64,000 nt of DNA from FEB-7 sp963698265 (lineage in GTDB: Bacteria > Pseudomonadota > Gammaproteobacteria > Burkholderiales > Usitatibacteraceae). The notes beneath the pieces were generated by a model. That model ran no database searches. It saw only the letters and a list, made by a program, of their open reading frames with translations, and was not told where the DNA came from. The position numbers were made by a program, and so were the translations under genes. Location: positions 248,001 to 312,000 of the forward strand of contig CAVOQC010000002.1 of assembly GCA_963698265.1 (NCBI GenBank), written 5' to 3'. Each line of letters opens with the position of its first letter. Positions within the stretch are counted from its first letter, which is position 1. Positions 7,278 through 15,924 of the stretch are shown here, piece by piece.

Positions 7278-9335
7278 ATGAGTCCCGCCCTCCCTGCCGT
7301 GCCGCCGGCGCCGCCCGTCGCGAAGAAGGTCCCGGTGGCGACCACCCTGTTCGGCGACACGCGCGTCGACGATTACTTCTGGATGCGCGACAAGTCCGAT
7401 CCCGAGGTCATCGCGCATCTCGAGGCGGAGAATGCCTACGCGCGGGCGGCGGCGGCACCCCTCGCGGGACTGCGCCGAAAGCTCTACCGCGAGATGCTCG
7501 CCCGCATCCGGGAAACCGACGAGACCGTCCCCTACCGGTACCGCGGCTGGTGGTACTACGCGCGCGAGGTGAAGGGCCTGCAGTACCCCATCTACTGCCG
7601 CCGCAAGGGCACGATGCGCTCGCCCGAGGCGGTGATCCTGGACGTGAACGCGCTCGCCGAGGGCAGGTCCTATACCGGCGTCGATTTCTGGGACGTGAGC
7701 CCGGACGGGAACTACCTCGCCTACGGAGCCGATTTCACGGGTTTTCGCGAGTACACGCTGTTCGTGAAAGACCTGCGCACGGGAGCAACACTCCCCGATC
7801 GCCTCGAGCGCGTCGACGACCTGTGCTGGGCCGCCGACAGTGCGACGATCTTCTACGTGCGGCAGAACCGGGCCAAGCGGGCCGACCGGCTGTACCGTCA
7901 CCGGCTCGGCGCGGCACGCGATGCGCTCGTCCACGAGGAAACGGACGAGCTCTTCAGCCTGGAGGTGGGGCCGACGCGCAGCGAGGCGTGGATCGTCGTG
8001 ACCGCGTCGTCGATCGACACCTCCGAGGTGCGCGTGCTGCCCGCCGATCGTCCCGAGGCGCCGCTGCGGCTCGTCTCCAGGCGCCGGAAGGGCCACGAAT
8101 ACTACGTGGGCCACCACGGCGACGAGTTCTGGATCCACACCAACGACCGGGGCAGGAACTTCCGGCTCGTCCGTGCGCCGGTAGCGGATCCCGCGCCGCG
8201 CAACTGGAAGCAGGTGCTCGCCCACCGGAAGCACGTGATGCTCGAGGAGGTCCACCTCTTCGAGGAATTCTGGGTGGCCGAGGAGCGCAAGGACGGCATG
8301 CCGAGGCTCCGCGTCGGCGATTTCGCGGGCGGCGGGTGTCGCGACATCGCGCTGCCCGAAACCGTCTGCTCGGTCGAGGCGGGCGTCAATGCGGAGTACG
8401 GGGCGAAGGGATTCCGCTTCGTGTACGAGAGCTACGTCACGCCGCGATCGGTCTTCGAGTACCGCGTCGCCTCGTGCAGCTCGAGGCTCCTGAAGCGCCA
8501 GCCCGTGCTGGGGGGCTACCGGCCCCGGGACTACGACTCGGCGATGTGCATGGCCCGTGCCGCGGACGGGACCCGCGTGCCCGTGTCCCTGGTCTGGAAG
8601 CGGTCGCGGCGCGTGGCGGGACCGCAGCCGCTGCTCCTGTACGGTTACGGCTCCTACGGGCAACCGATGGACGCGCACTTCAGCTCCACGCGGCTGTCGC
8701 TGCTCGATCGCGGCATGGTATGCGCGGTCGCGCACGTGCGCGGCGGAGGCGAGCGTGGCAGGCAGTGGTACGACGAGGGCCGGCTCGCGAAGAAGATGAA
8801 CACCTTCACGGACTTCATCGCGGTCGCGGAGCATCTCGTGGCGAGGCGGTGGACCGCGCCCGACCGCCTGGTGATCGAGGGCGGCAGCGCCGGGGGCCTG
8901 CTGATGGGGGTGGTCGCGAACCTTCGGCCGGAGCTCTTCCGGGCGGTGGTGAGCGAAGTGCCGTTCGTGGACGTGACCAACACCATGCTGGACGCGACGC
9001 TCCCGCTCACCACGCAGGAGTACATCGAGTGGGGAAACCCGAACGAGAAGCGGGGCTACCGGACGATCCGCGCCTACTCGCCCTACGACAACCTGGAACG
9101 CAAGGCCTATCCCGCGATGCTGGTAGAGGCGTCGCTCAACGACAGCCAGGTGCCCTACTGGGAGGCCGCCAAGTACGTCGCGAAGCTGCGCGACATGAAG
9201 ACGGACTCGAACGCCGTGCTCCTGAAGACCGTCCTCGAGGCGGGGCACGGCGGCGCCTCCGGGCGCTACGACGCGCTCGAGGAGATCGCCTTCACCTACG
9301 CGTTCATCCTCGACCAGGCCGGGCTTGCGCGATGA
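7278..9335 (+). CDS. ptrB: Oligopeptidase B, S9A family serine peptidase
   Basis: 685 residues, almost the same length as E. coli PtrB (686). A seven-bladed propeller (about 70-410) covers the C-terminal alpha/beta-hydrolase domain. The triad is S537 (GGSAGG), D622 (LNDSQV) and H657 (AGHGG), each five residues beyond the E. coli positions. It cleaves short peptides after Arg and Lys in the cytoplasm. I chose the ATG at 7278. Upstream sequence in the same frame lies in the promoter region and has no homology. The stop overlaps the start of the next gene (ATGA). Confidence 0.93.
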   Translation: MSPALPAVPPAPPVAKKVPVATTLFGDTRVDDYFWMRDKSDPEVIAHLEAENAYARAAAAPLAGLRRKLYREMLARIRETDETVPYRYRGWWYYAREVKGLQYPIYCRRKGTMRSPEAVILDVNALAEGRSYTGVDFWDVSPDGNYLAYGADFTGFREYTLFVKDLRTGATLPDRLERVDDLCWAADSATIFYVRQNRAKRADRLYRHRLGAARDALVHEETDELFSLEVGPTRSEAWIVVTASSIDTSEVRVLPADRPEAPLRLVSRRRKGHEYYVGHHGDEFWIHTNDRGRNFRLVRAPVADPAPRNWKQVLAHRKHVMLEEVHLFEEFWVAEERKDGMPRLRVGDFAGGGCRDIALPETVCSVEAGVNAEYGAKGFRFVYESYVTPRSVFEYRVASCSSRLLKRQPVLGGYRPRDYDSAMCMARAADGTRVPVSLVWKRSRRVAGPQPLLLYGYGSYGQPMDAHFSSTRLSLLDRGMVCAVAHVRGGGERGRQWYDEGRLAKKMNTFTDFIAVAEHLVARRWTAPDRLVIEGGSAGGLLMGVVANLRPELFRAVVSEVPFVDVTNTMLDATLPLTTQEYIEWGNPNEKRGYRTIRAYSPYDNLERKAYPAMLVEASLNDSQVPYWEAAKYVAKLRDMKTDSNAVLLKTVLEAGHGGASGRYDALEEIAFTYAFILDQAGLAR

Positions 9336-10204
9336 CGAACTTCCAGCTCTTCGCCGCCTGCGTGGCGATCTGGGGCTCGACCTGGATCGCGATCACCTTC
9401 CAGCTGGGCGCGGCCGCCCCCGAGGCGAGCGTCTTCCACCGCTTCCTCCTGGCCTCCGCGATGCTCTTCGCCTACTGCCGCCTGCGCGGCCTGCGGCTCG
9501 CCTTCCCGCCCCGCGACCACCTGTGGATCGCGCTCCAGGGCGTGCTCATGTTCAGCGCGAGCTACATCTGCGTCTACTACGCGGAAAAGCACGTGGTCTC
9601 CGGGCTCGTGGCAGTGGGCTACTCGGCGAGCCCGCTGCTCAACATGCTCGGCATGCGATTCTTCTTCGGCGCGGCGATGACGCGGCGCGTGGCGCTGGGC
9701 GCGCTCCTGGGCATCGCCGGCATCACGCTCGTCTTCTGGCCGGAGTTCGCGCGGCTCAAAGCCGACGCGCTCGTCGCGATCGGCGCGTTCTTCACCGCGG
9801 CGGCTGTGATCCTGTCGGCCTTCTCCAGCATGGCGGCGCACCGCAACCAGGGCTCGGGGCTGCCGATCTGGCAGACGATGGCCTGGGGGATGCTCTACGG
9901 CGCGCTTTTCTCGTTGGCCTGCGCGCTCGTCCTCGGGCGCCCGCTCGGCTTCGAGCCCACGCTGTCCTACGTGCTCTCGCTCCTCTACCTCGTGGTCTTC
10001 GGCTCCGTCCTTGCCTTCGGCGGCTTCCTCACGCTGCTGGGTCGCATTGGCGCTGCGCGGGCGGGCTACATCGGCGTGATGGTGCCGATCGTGGCGCTGG
10101 TCGTCTCCTCCGTCTTCGAGGGCTACCGCTGGGGAGCCCTCGCGCTCGCGGGCGTGGCCATCTCGGTGGCGGGCAACGTGATCATCCTGCGCCGCGCGGC
10201 GTGA
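9332..10204 (+). CDS. EamA/DMT family transporter (RhaT/YedA-like)
   Basis: 290 residues with ten hydrophobic helices in two EamA repeats. It begins NFQLFAACVAIWGSTWIAI, where the W-G-S-T-W motif is typical of the first helix of DMT permeases. Such proteins export metabolites or amino acids. The ATG at 9332 overlaps the oligopeptidase stop by four bases (ATGA), so the two are cotranslated. Coupling to a cytoplasmic peptidase makes export of peptide breakdown products a reasonable but untested idea. The gene ends 9 bp from the convergent NTF2-like gene. Confidence 0.87.
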   Translation: MTNFQLFAACVAIWGSTWIAITFQLGAAAPEASVFHRFLLASAMLFAYCRLRGLRLAFPPRDHLWIALQGVLMFSASYICVYYAEKHVVSGLVAVGYSASPLLNMLGMRFFFGAAMTRRVALGALLGIAGITLVFWPEFARLKADALVAIGAFFTAAAVILSAFSSMAAHRNQGSGLPIWQTMAWGMLYGALFSLACALVLGRPLGFEPTLSYVLSLLYLVVFGSVLAFGGFLTLLGRIGAARAGYIGVMVPIVALVVSSVFEGYRWGALALAGVAISVAGNVIILRRAA

Positions 10205-10213
10205 AGGGAAGTT

Positions 10214-10687
10214 TCAGCCGCCCCGCGCCCCGCGGAAGCGGTCGAGCTGCTTCGCGGCCTGCCTGCGCACCATCCACTTCACCGGCGCGAACCAGCCGAG
10301 CCAGCGCCCCAGCGGCCCCAGCGCCTGGGCCGACCAGCGCCAGAAGGAAAAGCGGTCGTAGTGGCGCACGATCCTGCCGTCGCGAAAGGCGAACATGGCC
10401 TCCACGCGGTTGACCACCTTTCTCCCGGTTTTCGAGAACGTGTACCGCGCCGTCCAGCGCGCCCGGCCGCCGCTGCCGTCGGCGCCCGCTTCCTCGAGCG
10501 CGATCTCCAGGTCGGTCGCGCGCGCGAGGAGCATCCGCCACATGTCGCGCGCCTCGTCGCCACGCAGCTTCGGGAAGGCCGGGTCGGAGAAGAACACTTC
10601 GTCGTGGTAGCAGCGCGCCATGGCCTCGGCATCGCGCCGGGCGAAGGCGGCGTAGAACTCGCGAACGAGTATCTCGTGGGGATGCAT
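10214..10687 (-). CDS. Nuclear transport factor 2-like (SnoaL-fold) protein
   Basis: 157 residues. The N-terminal ~110 have the SnoaL/NTF2 pattern: EILVREFYAAFARRDAEAMARCY, then the FSDPAFPKL stretch and the RYTFSKTGRKVVNRVEAMFAFRDGRIVRHYD strands (quoted in two parts). An amphipathic C-terminal tail of ~45 residues follows. This fold serves polyketide cyclases, isomerases and accessory proteins, so no activity can be assigned. The ATG at 10687 is at the domain edge. Two FNR-like dyads start only 16 bp upstream and could affect this gene as well as fhs. Confidence 0.75.
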   Translation of the reverse strand: MHPHEILVREFYAAFARRDAEAMARCYHDEVFFSDPAFPKLRGDEARDMWRMLLARATDLEIALEEAGADGSGGRARWTARYTFSKTGRKVVNRVEAMFAFRDGRIVRHYDRFSFWRWSAQALGPLGRWLGWFAPVKWMVRRQAAKQLDRFRGARGG

Positions 10688-10702
10688 GGCGCCTCGCCTC
10701 TC

Positions 10703-10733
10703 TTGACGACGATCAAGCCTTGACCCGAGTCAA
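10703..10733. promoter_or_regulatory. Two tandem FNR/ANR-like dyads
   Basis: TTGAC-GACG-ATCAA (10703-10716) and TTGAC-CCGA-GTCAA (10720-10733) each match the FNR/ANR half-site plan TTGAT-N4-ATCAA, with one and two mismatches. Their centres are 17 bp apart. With the TATACT at 10757 as -10 (start near 10769), the second dyad centres near -42, the usual class II activator position. The second dyad extends to a perfect 8-bp inverted repeat (GCCTTGAC/GTCAAGGC). This suggests oxygen- or redox-dependent control of fhs, or of the divergent NTF2-like gene. Confidence 0.55.
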
Positions 10734-10756
10734 GGCCCCGCATTTTGCGGCGTTCC

Positions 10757-10762
10757 TATACT
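10757..10762 (+). promoter_or_regulatory. -10 hexamer (TATACT) of fhs
   Basis: TATACT lies 92 bp before the fhs start. No -35 consensus is 16-18 bp upstream. The FNR-like dyad is centred about 33 bp upstream, consistent with an activator-dependent promoter. Confidence 0.4.
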
Positions 10763-10854
10763 CGGGGCAACCCGGGGCACGGGCGCGCCGCGCGCGATGC
10801 CCGGGGGCCGGCGACCCGTCCCGGCACGCCCATTCCAACGAGGAGACCCCATCC

Positions 10855-12526
10855 ATGCTGTCCGACATCGAGATCGCCCAGAAGGCGAAGATGAAGCCCA
10901 TCGGCGAGATCGCCGCGAAGCTCGGAATCCCCGAGGACGCGATCGAGCCCTTCGGGCGAACCAAGGCGAAGATCTCGCTCGACTACATCGCCTCGCTCGC
11001 GGACAAGCCCGACGGGAAGCTGATCCTCGTCACCGCCATCAGCCCGACGCCGGCGGGCGAGGGAAAGACCACGACCACGGTCGGGCTGGGCGATGCACTC
11101 AACCACATCGGCAAGAAGGCGGTCATCTGCCTGCGCGAACCCTCGCTCGGGCCGGTGTTCGGCATGAAGGGGGGGGCGGCGGGCGGCGGCTACGCGCAGG
11201 TCGTGCCCATGGAGGACATCAACCTGCACTTCACGGGCGACTTCAACGCCATCGCGCTCGCGAACAACCTGCTCGCCGCGATGATCGACAACCACATCAA
11301 TCACGGCAACGACCTGGGCTTCGACGTGCGGCGCATCGCGTGGAAGCGCGTCATGGACATGAACGACCGGGCGCTGCGCGAGATCACGGTCGCGCTCGGC
11401 GGCCCGGCCAACGGCTTCCCGCGGGAGGACGGGTTCGACATCGTGGTGGCCTCCGAGGTCATGGCGATCTTCTGCCTCGTCCACGTCGGTGAAGGACCTG
11501 AAGGAGCGCCTGGGCAACATCGTCTGCGGCTACACGCGCGACCAGAAGCCGATCCTCGCCCGGGAGCTGAAGACCCACGGCGCGATGACCGCGCTCCTGA
11601 AGGACGCGCTCGCCCCCAACCTCGTGCAGACGCTCGAGCATTCGCCCGCCTTCATCCACGGCGGCCCGTTCGCGAACATCGCCCACGGCTGCAACTCGGT
11701 GCTCGCCACGAAGACGGCGTTGAAGCTCGGCGACTACGTGGTCACGGAAGCGGGCTTCGGCGCCGATCTCGGCGCCGAGAAGTTCATCGACATCAAGTGC
11801 CGCAAGGCGGGGCTCAGGCCCTCGGCGGTGGTGCTGGTCGCCACCATCCGGGCGCTCAAGTACCACGGCGGGGTCGACGTGAAGGAACTCGCGAAGCCCG
11901 ATCTCGCCGCGCTCGGGAAGGGCATCACCAACATCGAGCGGCACGTGAACAACATCCGCAACAACTTCGGGCTTCCCTGCGTGGTGTCGATCAACCACCG
12001 CACTGAGGACACGGACGCGGAAGTCAAGCTCCTCATGGACAAGCTCTCCCATCACGGCGCCAAGGTGGTGCTCGCCCGCCACTGGGCCGACGGCGGGAAG
12101 GGCGCGACCGACGTGGCTCGCGAAGTCGTGAAGATGTGCGAGGAGCCCAACAGCTTCAAGTACGTGTACGAGGAGGGTGCGACGCTCTGGGAGAAGATGA
12201 AGGCGATCGCGACGAAGATCTACGGCGCCGGGGACATCACCGCCGACTCCAAGGTCCGCGCCCAGATCAAGCGCCTGCAGGAGTCCGGCTACGGGCACTA
12301 CCCGATCTGCGTGGCGAAGACCCAGTACTCGTTCTCGACCGACCCGCAGCTTCGCGGCGCGCCGTCGGGGCACGTGGTGAACGTGCGCGAGGTGCGCCTG
12401 GCCGCGGGCGCGGAGTTCGTCGTCATGGTCTGCGGGGACATCATGACCATGCCGGGGCTTCCCAAGGTGCCCTCGGCCTGCTCGATCGACGTGGGCGACG
12501 ACGGCAGGATCGTGGGGCTTTTCTAG
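10855..12526 (+). pseudogene. fhs: Formate-tetrahydrofolate ligase, interrupted by a +1 frameshift
   Basis: The first part (10855 to about 11480) encodes the N-terminal half with the P-loop (TPAGEGKTTT), LREPSLGPVFG and HFTGDFNAI. The rest (about 11480-12526) continues one frame later with DLKERLGNIVCGYTRDQ through to the C-terminus. At 11473-11492 the reading after FCL only works if one base is removed (CTC-G[T]CC-ACG-TCG-GTG gives L-A-T-S-V). Without that base the length is 556 residues, exactly the family size. The enzyme makes 10-formyl-THF from formate, ATP and THF. An AGGAG precedes the ATG. Both halves are fully conserved with no other lesion, so a sequencing error or very recent mutation is likely. 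Confidence 0.9.
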
Positions 12527-12541
12527 GGCCTGGCGGAAGGG

Positions 12542-12562
12542 AAGGGGGAACAGCCCCTTTTT
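12542..12562 (+). terminator. Intrinsic terminator after fhs
   Basis: AAGGGG (12542-12547) pairs with CCCCTT (12554-12559) around a GAACAG loop and is followed by T's to 12562. The stem is short but the U-tract is clear. It ends fhs just before the kinase promoter. Confidence 0.6.
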
Positions 12563-12565
12563 CCC

Positions 12566-12571
12566 TATAAT
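12566..12571 (+). promoter_or_regulatory. -10 hexamer (TATAAT) placed 7 nt before the kinase start
   Basis: A perfect TATAAT is separated from the kinase ATG by only 7 nt. Transcription would start at or next to the A of ATG, giving a leaderless mRNA. No -35 consensus is present; the position falls in the fhs terminator hairpin. Confidence 0.5.
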
Positions 12572-12578
12572 CCGGGTC

Positions 12579-13859
12579 ATGAAGAACATCGGGAAGTACC
12601 AGATCGTCCGGGAACTGGGCAGGGGAGCGTCCGGCAAGGTCTACCTCGCCACCGACCCGTTCGGCGACCGGCAGGTCGCCATCAAGGTGGCCTTTCCCGA
12701 GGCGCTCAAGAGTTCCGAGGACGGCGCCTTCTACAAGAAGATGTTCCTGAACGAGGCGGCGCTCGCCGGGAAGCTCAACCACCCGCACATCGTCGAGATC
12801 TACGACGCGGTGGTGGAGGACGAGTTCAGCTACATCGTGATGGAATTCGTCGAAGGCGGCACGCTGGAGAAGTTCTGCGAGGCCGATGCCCTGCTCGACC
12901 CGGCCGAGGTCGCCGAGATCATTTTCAAGTGCGTGCGGGCGCTCGCGTTCGCGCAGCGCCTGGGCCTCACGCACCGCGATCTCAAGCCCGGCAACATCCT
13001 CCATGTCGACGGCACCGACATCAAGATCGCCGACTTCGGCGCGGCCATCAACACGGTCTCGGATCGCACGGTGATCACCAACGTGGGCTCGCCGGCGTAC
13101 ATGGCACCGGAGCTGGTCACGGGCGCGGCCCAGGCCTCTGCCGTCACCGACATCTACGCCCTCGGCATCGTGATGTACTACCTCCTGGCGGGCCGCCTGC
13201 CGTTCGCGGGCGCCAACACGATGAGCGTCATCTACCAGATCGTGAACACGGAGCCCGAGGCGCCCGGCGTGCACCGGGAGGGTCTGATCCCGGATCTCGA
13301 CGCGATCGTCCTGAAGGCCATGGCCCGCGATCCCGCCGCCCGCTTCGCCTCCTGGGAGGATTTCGGGCAGGCGCTCGCCGAGGTGTGGAAGAAGCTCAAC
13401 CGGGAGGGCGAACGCGAGCAGTCCGACACCGAGCGCTTCAACCTATGCAGAAACCTCCCGTTCTTCAAGGAGTTCCCGGAGAACGAGCTGTGGGAGGTGC
13501 TGCGCATCTCGAAGTGGCGCAAGTTCGCGCCCAACACCGTCCTCATCAAGGAAGGCGACCACGGCGACTCGTTCTTCGTGCTCGCCGGCGGCTACGTGCG
13601 GGTGACGCGGGGCAAGCGCACGCTCAACGTGCTCTCCGCGGGAGACTGCTTCGGCGAGATGGCCTACCTCGCGCACAAGGACGCGCCGCACCGCTCGGCG
13701 ACGGTGACCACGACCTCCGACTGCATCATCATCAAGATCCGCGCCGAGGACCTGCGCGCGTCCTCGCTCTCCTGCCGCCGACTCTTCGACGAGCGCTTCC
13801 TCAATACCCTGGTCGAACGGCTCGAGGCCGCGAACGAGCAGCTCGCGGTGATGTCCTGA
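12579..13859 (+). CDS. Ser/Thr protein kinase with C-terminal cyclic-nucleotide-binding domain
   Basis: 426 residues. The kinase domain (about 7-275) is complete: GRGASG at 14-19, K36 (VAIK), E59, HRDLKPGN with HRD at 132-134, DFG at 152-154, then SPAYMAPE and DIYALG. After a short linker, residues about 305-410 form a CRP-like cNMP domain with a phosphate-binding cassette, FGEMA at 358-362 and R372 (HRSATV). These are the residues that hold the cyclic nucleotide in PKA and CRP. No membrane helix or DNA-binding domain is seen. The arrangement implies a soluble kinase switched by cAMP or cGMP, analogous to eukaryotic PKG in one chain. Targets are unknown. The mRNA is probably leaderless. Confidence 0.88.
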   Translation: MKNIGKYQIVRELGRGASGKVYLATDPFGDRQVAIKVAFPEALKSSEDGAFYKKMFLNEAALAGKLNHPHIVEIYDAVVEDEFSYIVMEFVEGGTLEKFCEADALLDPAEVAEIIFKCVRALAFAQRLGLTHRDLKPGNILHVDGTDIKIADFGAAINTVSDRTVITNVGSPAYMAPELVTGAAQASAVTDIYALGIVMYYLLAGRLPFAGANTMSVIYQIVNTEPEAPGVHREGLIPDLDAIVLKAMARDPAARFASWEDFGQALAEVWKKLNREGEREQSDTERFNLCRNLPFFKEFPENELWEVLRISKWRKFAPNTVLIKEGDHGDSFFVLAGGYVRVTRGKRTLNVLSAGDCFGEMAYLAHKDAPHRSATVTTTSDCIIIKIRAEDLRASSLSCRRLFDERFLNTLVERLEAANEQLAVMS

Positions 13860-13866
13860 GGCCCCG

Positions 13867-14355
13867 CTAGCCGGAAAAGAACCAGGCGGTCGCGAAGACC
13901 CCGACCATCAGGAAGGCGAGGGTGAGCTTGGCGATGGAGCCGAGCAGCAGGCCAAGCCAGGTCCCGAGGCCGGCCCGGCCGGCGTGCAGCAGTTCCCGGT
14001 TGGCGGACAGCTCCCCCACCACCGCGCCGACGAACGGCCCCACCACCAGGCCCGGCAGGCCGAAGAAGATGCCCACGACGGCACCCAGGGTCGCGCCCAC
14101 GATGGCGCGCGGGCTCGCACCCATCCGCTTCGCCCCGAAGGCCGAGGCGAGCAGGTCGGCGGCGATGGCAAGGGCCGTGAGCAGGCCCAGGATCGTGAGG
14201 GTCAGCGCGCCCACCCGCTGGAAATCGTCCGCCCAGGCCGCCAGCAGCAGCCCGCCGAAGACGAACGCGATGCCGGGGAGCAGTGGCACCACCGTTCCCG
14301 CGAGCCCGACGATGACGAGGATGGCGGCGATGGCGTGGAGGTAGGCGGGGTCCAT
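13867..14355 (-). CDS. DUF456 family membrane protein
   Basis: 162 residues with alternating hydrophobic helices and the conserved glycine/proline pattern of DUF456: LAGTVVPLLPGIAFVFGG near the N-terminus, then ASPRAIVGATLGAVVGIFFGLPG. Members are inner-membrane proteins of unknown function. The ATG at 14355 leads straight into the first helix. A longer upstream open frame is antisense to glcD and is not real. The gene is convergent with the kinase and divergent from the first glcD. Confidence 0.82.
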   Translation of the reverse strand: MDPAYLHAIAAILVIVGLAGTVVPLLPGIAFVFGGLLLAAWADDFQRVGALTLTILGLLTALAIAADLLASAFGAKRMGASPRAIVGATLGAVVGIFFGLPGLVVGPFVGAVVGELSANRELLHAGRAGLGTWLGLLLGSIAKLTLAFLMVGVFATAWFFSG

Positions 14356-14436
14356 GGCGGGCAAAGGAGCTGATACCGGGGCGCGCCGGCGGCACGCAGG
14401 GCCCATGCTATCGTATGAGCCGACATCGTCCCCGCC

Positions 14437-15924
14437 ATGAACGCGACCGTCAAACCTGCCGGGAATCACGAGCGCCGGGCGGAAGTGTCCTCCGCCCTGG
14501 CCCGTCGCCTGCCCGCCCATGCGGTGCTCACCGCTCGCGAGGACCTGTTCCCGTACGAGTGCGACGGACTGTCGGCCTATCGCCAGACGCCGCTGGTGGC
14601 GGCCTTGCCCGGCACCGTGGAGGAGGCTGCCGAGGTGCTGCGCGTGGCCCGCGAGACCGGGACACCTGTGGTGGCGCGCGGATCGGGCACCGGGCTTTCG
14701 GGAGGGGCGCTGCCGCTCGCCGACGGCATCCTCCTGTCGATGGGCAAGTTCAACCGGATCCTCTCCATAGACCCGCTGGCCCGCGTGGCGCGCGTGCAGC
14801 CGGGCGTGAGGAATGCGCAGATAACCGAGGCGGTCGCACAGCACGGCCTCTACTACGCACCCGACCCTTCCAGCCAGATCGCCTGCTCCATCGGAGGCAA
14901 CGTGGCGGAGAACGCGGGCGGCGTCCACTGCCTCAAGTACGGCCTCACGGTGCACAACATCCAGAAGGTGGAGGCGCTCACCATAGAGGGCGACGCGCTG
15001 GAACTCGGCGCCGACGCGCTGGACGCCCCCGGATACGACCTGCTCGCCCTGATGACCGGGTCCGAGGGACTGCTCGCGCTGCTCACGGAAGTCACGGTGA
15101 AGCTGCTTCCGAAGCCGCAGGTGGCGCAGGTCGTCATGGCGTCCTTCACGAACGTGGAGGCGGCCGGCGATGCGGTGGCGAAGGTGATCGGGGCGGGAAT
15201 CGTCCCGGCGGGCCTGGAGATGATGGACAAGATGGCCACCGCGGCGGTCGAGGATTACGTGCACGCCGGCTACGACCTCGAGGCCGAGGCGATCCTGCTG
15301 TGCGAGTCCGACGGCACGCCCGAGGAAGTGGCCGAGGAGATCGCGAAGATCACCGAGGTCATGCGCGAGGCCGGCTGCACGCGCTTCGCGGTCTCGGGGA
15401 GCGAGGAGGAGCGCCTCAGGTTCTGGTCGGGGCGCAAGGCCGCCTTTCCGGCCGTGGGCCGCATCTCCCCGGACTACTACTGCATCGACGGCTCGATCCC
15501 GCGCGGTGCGCTGGCCAGGGTGCTGCGGCGCATCGCGGAACTCTCGACGCACTACGGGCTGCGCTGCGCGAACGTTTTCCACGCGGGCGACGGCAACCTC
15601 CACCCGCTGATTCTCTACGACGCGAACATACCCGGCGAGTTCGAGCGGACGGAGGAATACGCGGGCAACATCCTCGAGCTCTGCATCGAGGTGGGCGGCA
15701 CGATCACCGGCGAGCACGGGGTCGGCGTGGAGAAGATCGGGCAGATGTGCAAGCAGTTCAATCCGGCGGAGCTCGCGCAGTTCCATGCCGTCAAGGCGGC
15801 CTTCGATCCGCCCGGGCTCCTGAACCCCGGCAAGGCGGTGCCGACGCTCAGCCGCTGCGCCGAGTACGGCGCGATGCGCGTGCAGGGCGGCAGGCTCCCG
15901 CATCCCGACCTGCCGAGGTTCTGA
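14437..15924 (+). CDS. glcD: FAD-linked oxidase, glycolate oxidase subunit GlcD (copy 1)
   Basis: 495 residues. It has a PCMH-type FAD-binding domain (about 55-235) with ARGSGTGLSGGALP, the DPSSQ...SIGGNVAENAGG flavin loop and HCLKYGLTVHN. An FAD-oxidase C-terminal domain (about 265-480) follows, with VFHAGDGNLHP and GGTITGEHGVG. GlcD oxidises glycolate to glyoxylate (or D-lactate in related enzymes) and passes electrons through GlcE/GlcF to the quinone pool. Its stop overlaps the start of a second glcD-like gene (TGATG). No Shine-Dalgarno is evident before the ATG. This is the first gene of a four-gene glc unit. Confidence 0.9.
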   Translation: MNATVKPAGNHERRAEVSSALARRLPAHAVLTAREDLFPYECDGLSAYRQTPLVAALPGTVEEAAEVLRVARETGTPVVARGSGTGLSGGALPLADGILLSMGKFNRILSIDPLARVARVQPGVRNAQITEAVAQHGLYYAPDPSSQIACSIGGNVAENAGGVHCLKYGLTVHNIQKVEALTIEGDALELGADALDAPGYDLLALMTGSEGLLALLTEVTVKLLPKPQVAQVVMASFTNVEAAGDAVAKVIGAGIVPAGLEMMDKMATAAVEDYVHAGYDLEAEAILLCESDGTPEEVAEEIAKITEVMREAGCTRFAVSGSEEERLRFWSGRKAAFPAVGRISPDYYCIDGSIPRGALARVLRRIAELSTHYGLRCANVFHAGDGNLHPLILYDANIPGEFERTEEYAGNILELCIEVGGTITGEHGVGVEKIGQMCKQFNPAELAQFHAVKAAFDPPGLLNPGKAVPTLSRCAEYGAMRVQGGRLPHPDLPRF

